Shown here: one piece after another, positions 59,223 through 64,000 of the stretch | Numbering within the stretch: position 1 is the stretch's first letter | Layout of the letters: every line of letters begins with the position of its first letter | From: an uncultured Erysipelotrichaceae bacterium | Lineage (GTDB): Bacteria; Bacillota_I; Bacilli_A; Erysipelotrichales; Erysipelotrichaceae | Reading direction: 5' to 3' | DNA: 64,000 nucleotides | NCBI GenBank assembly: GCA_947167125.1 | Contig: CAMVGT010000001.1 | Coordinates: 62,001-126,000 of the forward strand | Notes under the pieces: generated by a model | What the model was told of the DNA's origin: nothing | Databases searched by the model: none | Seen by the model: the letters and a program-made list of their open reading frames with translations, nothing else | Position numbers and translations under genes: made by a program

Positions 59223-59819
59223 TCAATAATCCTTAAGTTCTTTTGATAGTTTCTTGTTTATTTTATCTATATGCAGCGGGTCGTAATCAGAGCCAAGACA
59301 GGCAGAGCTGTTGCTTTCGAGAATATACCCCTCCTTGCCGATGAAATAACAACTTGTCGACCTGACCCCAAGAGCATTTTCTGCAGAAATATTAGCAAAC
59401 ATTGTATCTTCCACAACGGTTCCATTTACTAATTTTACAGTTGATGGAAATTTGAAGTTCTTAGCTGCTTTTACCATCAAATCATAAGCAACTTTATCGC
59501 TTCCAGATAATGTATTCATGTTAATGAAAATCGCCAAAAGAATTACAGCAACGACACAAATGCCTGCAATAAGGGCTTTACTAATCCGTATTGAAGGAGT
59601 TTTCTTTTTTTGACTTGTAATCTCTTCTGGCTGTTGCGAGAGAAGAACAGCCTTTTTTTGGTTAAATTCCTCCTCCGTCAAAATTCCATCTTTATAAAGT
59701 TGATGATATTTGTTGATTTCATCAGCAGCAGAAATTGACATATTGTCTGTTGATTCAGACAATTTCTGCTTAACACTATCAGTGTCTTTTGTTTCTAACA
59801 ATTTGTTATCTTCCGACAT
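59223..59819 (-). CDS. SHOCT-domain membrane protein
   Basis: 198 residues. A SHOCT motif (E-I-N-K-Y-H-Q-L-Y-K-D-G-I-L-T-E-E-E-F-N-Q-K) lies at about 35-58, a single membrane helix at 80-103, and the outer C-terminal domain has strand-like segments with two cysteines. SHOCT motifs are thought to mediate oligomerisation. The gene precedes the lipoprotein by 13 bases. Confidence 0.75.
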   Translation of the reverse strand: MSEDNKLLETKDTDSVKQKLSESTDNMSISAADEINKYHQLYKDGILTEEEFNQKKAVLLSQQPEEITSQKKKTPSIRISKALIAGICVVAVILLAIFINMNTLSGSDKVAYDLMVKAAKNFKFPSTVKLVNGTVVEDTMFANISAENALGVRSTSCYFIGKEGYILESNSSACLGSDYDPLHIDKINKKLSKELKDY

Positions 59820-59845
59820 TTATGCCTCCTTTGATCTCAGGATTG

Positions 59846-60127
59846 TCATTTGAGTAAATCAGCTTTTTTTCTGTCAAACTCTGCTTGAGTAATTACCCCG
59901 TCATCAAGAAGCGCCTTATATTTTGACAATTCATCAGCTGCGCTTATTCCTTTCGGAACCACTGGGGCATTTTTATCAGGGATTAAATTTACATGTATAA
60001 TTGCAACAATAAATAGCATCCACCCATAAAACCACCACAGTCCAAAACTATAACCTTTATTCTTTGCAATGTTTGCGGGTATCAAGCCTAATCCTGCAGC
60101 AACTAACAGTGTAATAAATAATTCCAT
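59846..60127 (-). CDS. Small SHOCT-domain membrane protein
   Basis: 93 residues with two membrane helices (about 4-22 and 31-51) and a C-terminal SHOCT motif (E-L-S-K-Y-K-A-L-L-D-D-G-V-I-T-Q-A-E-F). It is the first gene of a three-gene leftward unit (two SHOCT proteins and a lipoprotein), which together look like a surface-exposed module. Confidence 0.75.
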   Translation of the reverse strand: MELFITLLVAAGLGLIPANIAKNKGYSFGLWWFYGWMLFIVAIIHVNLIPDKNAPVVPKGISAADELSKYKALLDDGVITQAEFDRKKADLLK

Positions 60128-60208
60128 ACTATTATTTTCCTCCTGCCTTTAGATGTGCTTACATTTTTCAGTATACCAAAATGTAACTACATTCTCAATA
60201 ATTGAGGC

Positions 60209-60412
60209 ATGAAAATCAGCTATGCACCATTGTGGAAAACCATGGCTGAAAGAAACATCAGTACCTATCGTTTAATAAAGGATTATGAAATCAGCGCCAG
60301 AACGATAAACAATTTAAAGCACGATGTTTCTATCACCATGAATACCTTATGTAAATTGTGTGAGATTCTTTCATGCACCCCGAACGATATAGTTGAATTC
60401 ATCAAAGACTAA
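60209..60412 (+). CDS. Cro/CI-type HTH regulator
   Basis: 67 residues, almost entirely a helix-turn-helix (M-A-E-R-N-I-S-T-Y-R-L-I-K-D-Y-E-I-S, then T-I-N-N-L-K-H, ending C-T-P-N-D-I-V-E-F). It is of the YozG/XRE minimal type. It diverges from the SHOCT gene across 80 bases and probably controls that unit. Confidence 0.82.
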   Translation: MKISYAPLWKTMAERNISTYRLIKDYEISARTINNLKHDVSITMNTLCKLCEILSCTPNDIVEFIKD

Positions 60413-60503
60413 TAATCATTGAATTATAAATGCAGGATTATCTGATTCTGTGTTTTTTTATACAATACAAGTATGAAGTGATGCTTTTAGGAGGCTTATG
60501 CGC

Positions 60504-61667
60504 ATGTCCAACACGGCCGCCGCAGGTGGAAAAAGACCAAATCAAACATATAAATCGTTGATGGTTTTTTATATTCTTCTCAAAATGACCGATAAGGACC
60601 ATCCGATGGAAACCACACGGATCAAAGAAATTCTTTCTTCTTTTGGGATCCAAGCCGAAAACTTATCAATCCAAAGAGATATAAAAAACCTCAGATATCT
60701 TTTGGATGGTGAAGAGTATCAGGAAGAAGACTTACAAGATATTCTCTTTGAAATTCTGAATGATGAATTTGAATATGAATATGACGAAGAATTAACTACA
60801 AAACTATTGGAATTGGATTATAAGATTTCTTACGATGCACGTATCAATAATATGAGCGGTACAAGAGGATTTAAGATGGCTAAACGGCCATATAATACAA
60901 ATGACCTCTGGCTGCTGATTGAAGCCGTAAACGGCCTTAAATCGATCTCTGAGGACACATCTGATCATCTCAAGAAAATTATCCTGTCGTTAGCTAATAT
61001 TTTCGAATTGCAATCGTTATCTATTGATACCTATGTTCCAAATAGAATTGAATCCGCAAGGGACATGATTCTTGTTAACATTCCACGAATTAACGTTGCA
61101 ATCAGAAATAATAAACAAATTAGCTTTGATTATCTGCGTTATCAGTTTGTGAATAAGAAGATCGAACAAAAACCAAGTAAATCAAGAAGAACAGTATCCC
61201 CTATCCAACTGATCTATAACGAAGGATTGTATTATTTGATGTGCCTTGTCAGTTCAAGTGCTGGCAGTAAACCAAGAAGACTTTTATATAGAGTGGATAA
61301 AATGGTTAATATCAGGCAAGCTGAAGAGGATCGGATTGAAGAGGTTTTCACAGAAGAATTGGATCTCGAATCATTCTCGAAACGTGCATTCAATATGTTC
61401 CAAGGCAGGAAAACAAAAATAAAGATCTTATTTGATGATGGCCTTTTGGATACAATGACAGAACGCTTTGACATAAAAGATCCTGATATCAGATATGCAA
61501 AACATGATGATACACACTTTACAGTCTATGCTCCGATAGAAGTCAGTGACCAATTCTTCTCTTGGATCTGCGGATTCAGAAAAAAGGCAAGAATCTTATC
61601 TCCTGCCCATGTTGTGAATGATTTTAAAGACTACCTTTCAGATGTCATGGAAACATATTCAAATTAG
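60504..61667 (+). CDS. WYL-domain transcriptional regulator
   Basis: 387 residues from ATG 60504, which has AGGAGG 9 bases upstream; ATG 60498 is too close to the site. An N-terminal winged HTH (about 15-75) is followed by a WYL domain at about 190-270 (S-F-D-Y-L-R-Y...V-S-P-I-Q-L-I-Y-N-E-G-L-Y-Y-L-M) and a C-terminal WCX-like extension. WYL regulators often bind nucleic-acid ligands and control defence or mobile-element genes. It ends close to attR and is the last gene of the element. Confidence 0.88.
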   Translation: MSNTAAAGGKRPNQTYKSLMVFYILLKMTDKDHPMETTRIKEILSSFGIQAENLSIQRDIKNLRYLLDGEEYQEEDLQDILFEILNDEFEYEYDEELTTKLLELDYKISYDARINNMSGTRGFKMAKRPYNTNDLWLLIEAVNGLKSISEDTSDHLKKIILSLANIFELQSLSIDTYVPNRIESARDMILVNIPRINVAIRNNKQISFDYLRYQFVNKKIEQKPSKSRRTVSPIQLIYNEGLYYLMCLVSSSAGSKPRRLLYRVDKMVNIRQAEEDRIEEVFTEELDLESFSKRAFNMFQGRKTKIKILFDDGLLDTMTERFDIKDPDIRYAKHDDTHFTVYAPIEVSDQFFSWICGFRKKARILSPAHVVNDFKDYLSDVMETYSN

Positions 61668-61674
61668 CCAAAAA

Positions 61675-61862
61675 GTTGTTAGAAGTTGTTAAACAGCAAT
61701 CATTGAGAAGAATTGGTATTTGTCAGCAATGAATAACACAGCTATACACTGAATAATATTGATTTCTGAGTGAGAAGATTATTGAGAAGATTTTGTTAAA
61801 AATCAGGTGCGCTATCGGTAGCGCTGCCCTTCAGAAATCCCGTTGTTACGGGATTTCTGAAG
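61675..61862. promoter_or_regulatory. Right-end recombination region
   Basis: This gene-free end holds an inverted copy (61675-61696) of the TTAACAAC repeats found at 54010. It also has two arm-type GAGAAGATT repeats (61770, 61782), a 6-bp stem GCGCTA / TAGCGC (61809-61824), and a perfect 14-bp stem CTTCAGAAATCCCG with a 6-base loop (61829-61862). The last abuts the attR core. These are suitable for integrase and excisionase binding. Confidence 0.6.
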
Positions 61863-61867
61863 ACTGA

Positions 61868-61914
61868 GTTAGGGACGAAGGGGTCGCAGGTTCAAATCCT
61901 GTCATTCCGACCAT
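61868..61914. repeat. attR, 47-bp direct repeat
   Basis: Identical to 52767-52813 at the 3' end of tRNA-Pro. It marks the right boundary of the element. Confidence 0.93.
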
Positions 61915-61916
61915 GT

Positions 61917-61948
61917 AACCGGAGTTGGTCATCAATTCCGGTTTTTTT
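61917..61948 (+). terminator. Original tRNA-Pro terminator
   Basis: AACCGGA / TCCGGTT with a 13-base loop and a seven-T run directly after attR. It would have followed the tRNA before insertion. Confidence 0.85.
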
Positions 61949-62068
61949 GTTTCAGACCGCCATGTCAAAAAATGTCGAAAACCGTGACTTTTGCCAAATC
62001 TGTCAGGAACCGTCAGAATCGAAAATCTCTCCGCAGACAAACGCTTTTTCAAAGATTATGATAGTGCC

Positions 62069-62785
62069 ATGACACAGATTGCACAGACATACACACCGGT
62101 TGATCTGCTTACTCCGGGCGAACAGTATATATATCAGTACATCCTGCAGTATCCCCTTGAAGCTTCCTCCATGAGCATCCGCGAGCTTGCGGACAAAGCC
62201 TGCACATCCACCTCCTCCATTCTGAGACTGGTGCGCAAATTCGGCTTTGAAGGCTATTCCGACTTCCGTTATGAACTGCAGAGAAATCCGGAAAACGGCA
62301 ATGTCTTTTTTCATGACAGAAGAGATTTCGAACTGAATTCCTTCTTTGGAATCACGGCTCAGTCAGAACGGTTTGAGAATGCTTTAAGCAGAGCGGCCGC
62401 ATTGATTTCACGCAAATCGAGTATATTTTTTTACGGAGATTCCTATGGACTCTGTGCCTGTGAAGCGGGAATCCGTATGATTCAGGAAACAGGCAGGTCC
62501 GCTTCTTATTTCGATCCGGGCAATACGGAGATCCCCTATCCCACCAGAAGCTGCGCGGTTGTCATTGTCGGCAGCTGCACACAGAGGGAAATGGAGCAGA
62601 TGGCAAGGATTCTGCCGGTCGGCCGGGTTCCGATTATCACGATCCGCTGCGGCGGTTCACCCGTCCTTTTCCCATGCGGAATGATTGAATGTTCGTATCT
62701 GAAAAACGGAGGAAACGCGGTATCCCTGATTCCGGCAGTCCATGCGCTGGAACAGCTCGGAAAAAAGATAAAGTTGCCATCCTGA
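62069..62785 (+). CDS. RpiR-family regulator
   Basis: 238 residues from ATG 62069. The RpiR HTH (M-S-I-R-E-L-A-D-K-A-C-T-S-T-S-S-I-L-R-L-V-R-K-F-G) is at about 40-65, and a degenerate SIS domain follows. No Shine-Dalgarno site is evident for this ATG; the frame is open back to a TTG at 61991. It precedes the DisA_N-domain gene by 30 bases and may be co-transcribed with it. Confidence 0.75.
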   Translation: MTQIAQTYTPVDLLTPGEQYIYQYILQYPLEASSMSIRELADKACTSTSSILRLVRKFGFEGYSDFRYELQRNPENGNVFFHDRRDFELNSFFGITAQSERFENALSRAAALISRKSSIFFYGDSYGLCACEAGIRMIQETGRSASYFDPGNTEIPYPTRSCAVVIVGSCTQREMEQMARILPVGRVPIITIRCGGSPVLFPCGMIECSYLKNGGNAVSLIPAVHALEQLGKKIKLPS

Positions 62786-62815
62786 GTGTTATACTAATGA
62801 CAGGATTGGGACCAT

Positions 62816-64000
62816 ATGGAAAATTACTGGAATCATCTGACTGCCGACCGTGAAACGGATTGCACAGATTTCTTTTTCAAAGTACGCGATCTGTATCACG
62901 CCTGTCTGAAACATCTCTACAACGATCCGAAAACCATTCCTGATTTCCGGATCACTTTTGCCATGGAACAGATGCCGATTGAAAAAGGCATAGAGGAAGG
63001 CTATTCCGTCTGCACAGTCACAAGACGTTCCTCCAAAGCTGAATATTCCGTGATACGCGATCTTTCCGAAATTGAGAATTTTGAAAACTCCTATACATGG
63101 TATCAGGATGATATCTTTGCCGTATTTGATTTCCGTGCTTTTTCGATCAGTCCTCTGATGTTTATTACCCGCTCCTTCTGGGGTGAACTGTACCGCCAGC
63201 TTTCCGCTTTCGGTTTAAAGCAGACACGGATCAATCATATGTATGAGCCGCTGATCGCGACCGGCGTTATGGAATTCTTCTTCAGCTTCTACCATCTCGA
63301 TATCAATCTTGTCACCACCCTGACAGCTCTTACATATGAAAAATCATTTGTCAACGCGACACTGTATGTTCCGCGTTTTGACAATGAAACGGAAAAACGG
63401 ACGAAATCATCCGGTCTGGATATTGTATTCAGCCAGCCGATCCCGTTCCTGGTCGATCATTTAAGGCAGGTAAGAAAGCTGATGGAAATGTCCGGCAAGC
63501 ATATCGCACTTGCCGTCAACCGCAAAGGAAGTATTATCGGCTTAACTTCCGAACCGGTGGCGGAAGGTGAATGTCTTGTCCGCTTATGGGGACATCTGAC
63601 ATGGACCATCACCTATGAAGGCGGCAAGATTTCCTATTATGACGGACGCTATCACCTTCATACCGAAAAAGGAAATGATATCGAAACACTGCTGAAACTG
63701 ACTGCGAAGCTGAGCCCGGAAACAGCAGAGAAAATTGAAACGGTAATCCTGGAAGCCGCAAGGCAGCGCCACGGCACCATTCTGATTCTCGGAAATGACG
63801 AAGATATCCAAAGTGAATCAGCACGTCTCTGCGCAGCCAAAAATGCCCTTGGCATCCAGAAAGCGGATATTTACGAAAAGATCGGATTGCTGAATTATTT
63901 AACTGCGATCGACGGCGCGATGTTCCTGAATTATAACTGCGAATGCACATGCATCGGGGCGATTCTCGACGGCGATGCCGTCACGGCCGGAAGCACCGCC
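62816..64000 (+). CDS. Protein with a C-terminal DisA_N (diadenylate cyclase) domain, partial
   Basis: 395 codons are visible and the frame is open at the right edge. The first 290 residues (about) have no recognised domain, with two hydrophobic strand segments. From about residue 300 the sequence follows a diadenylate-cyclase fold: H-G-T-I-L-I-L-G, A-R-L-C-A-A-K-N-A-L-G-I, I-D-G-A-M-F-L-N (DGA motif) and C-I-G-A-I-L-D-G. The RHR motif would lie beyond the window. Such domains make c-di-AMP from two ATP. The long N-terminal part differs from DisA, CdaA and CdaS. Confidence 0.65.
   Translation, partial: MENYWNHLTADRETDCTDFFFKVRDLYHACLKHLYNDPKTIPDFRITFAMEQMPIEKGIEEGYSVCTVTRRSSKAEYSVIRDLSEIENFENSYTWYQDDIFAVFDFRAFSISPLMFITRSFWGELYRQLSAFGLKQTRINHMYEPLIATGVMEFFFSFYHLDINLVTTLTALTYEKSFVNATLYVPRFDNETEKRTKSSGLDIVFSQPIPFLVDHLRQVRKLMEMSGKHIALAVNRKGSIIGLTSEPVAEGECLVRLWGHLTWTITYEGGKISYYDGRYHLHTEKGNDIETLLKLTAKLSPETAEKIETVILEAARQRHGTILILGNDEDIQSESARLCAAKNALGIQKADIYEKIGLLNYLTAIDGAMFLNYNCECTCIGAILDGDAVTAGSTA

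Larger units (their letters stand above)
52767..61914. mobile_element. 9.1-kb integrative element in tRNA-Pro with a TGA-recoded cargo segment
   Basis: The element is bounded by 47-bp direct repeats (attL 52767-52813, attR 61868-61914) and carries a tyrosine integrase next to attL. Candidate arm sites lie near both ends. It has two cargo halves. The left half (54297-56908) contains genes that need TGA to be read as Trp. The right half (57333-61667) uses the standard code and includes two HTH regulators, a serine recombinase, SHOCT-domain membrane proteins, a lipoprotein and a WYL regulator. No structural phage genes or conjugation genes are seen, so it is a small satellite or integrative mobilisable element. 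A perfect 100-bp repeat lies at the junction of the halves. Confidence 0.85.

Noticed and set aside
1-64000. CRISPR array
   Set aside because: No set of regularly spaced identical repeats with unique spacers is present; the 23-bp repeats at 11907 are contiguous without spacers.

Overview
The window looks like the chromosome of a gut-associated Firmicute, most likely of the Erysipelotrichaceae or a close relative. It has a moderate GC content, AGGAGG-type ribosome binding sites, a T-box leader, PTS and family 1 glycosidase operons, RpiR and TetR regulators, a lipoteichoic-acid-synthase-like enzyme and tRNA genes with Gram-positive promoters and terminators. The taxonomic placement is an inference from gene content. 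Chromosomal genes use TGA as a stop codon.

Layout. 1-4000: a TetR regulator with a metallo-beta-lactamase-fold hydrolase and two membrane-anchored esterase-like proteins, tied together by a shared TGATACA-type operator. 4000-9100: a beta-glucoside operon (PTS IIC, two family 1 glycosidases, RpiR regulator) with 19-bp palindromic operators. 9100-12600: a decayed accessory stretch with a LacI-family remnant, a double-glycine-leader peptide gene between two 134-bp direct repeats, a DUF4143-type ATPase frameshifted by an exact 13-bp tandem duplication, four 23-bp tandem repeats and a broken gene. 12600-18500: a second glycoside locus (family 1 glycosidase, GPH transporter, AraC regulator, GH43-like enzyme). 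19100-35300: mostly housekeeping (a GMP synthase ATP-PPase without its amidotransferase domain, patatin, cardiolipin synthase, 1-phosphofructokinase-like kinase, PepT, DJ-1, transglutaminase-like protein, TypA, tRNA-Leu, PAP2, FNT channel, IF-1, lactonase). 35400-40600: LtaS-like enzyme, two coupled CobW-type GTPases (one with a huge His/Asp tract, one fused to a DUF1980-like domain) and a lipoprotein. 40900-49700: esterase, TetR and MntP-like pump, then a T-box-controlled amino-acid ABC transporter and aminotransferase operon. 49770-52530: tRNA-Arg and a large lipase-like membrane protein.

52767-61914 is a 9.1-kb element integrated in tRNA-Pro(AGG), bounded by 47-bp direct repeats and carrying a tyrosine integrase. 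Its left cargo (54297-56908) is the most unusual feature of the window. At least three genes there (a PD-(D/E)XK nuclease with five in-frame TGA codons, a small helical protein and a 62-residue protein) are complete only if TGA is read as tryptophan. Two more genes gain short plausible tails under the same reading. None of these open frames is broken by TAA, TAG or a frameshift, and no unambiguous TGA stop occurs in this segment. The right cargo (57333-61667) reads in the standard code and uses TGA stops. A perfect 100-bp direct repeat, the 3' end of a serine recombinase gene, lies at the junction between the two code regimes. The copy on the recoded side ends in TAA and the copy on the standard side in TGA. 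The element therefore looks like a chimera of DNA from an organism or phage using a Mycoplasma-like code and DNA of ordinary Firmicutes.

At the right edge the chromosome resumes with another RpiR regulator and a protein that runs off the window and carries the start of a diadenylate cyclase (DisA_N) domain.
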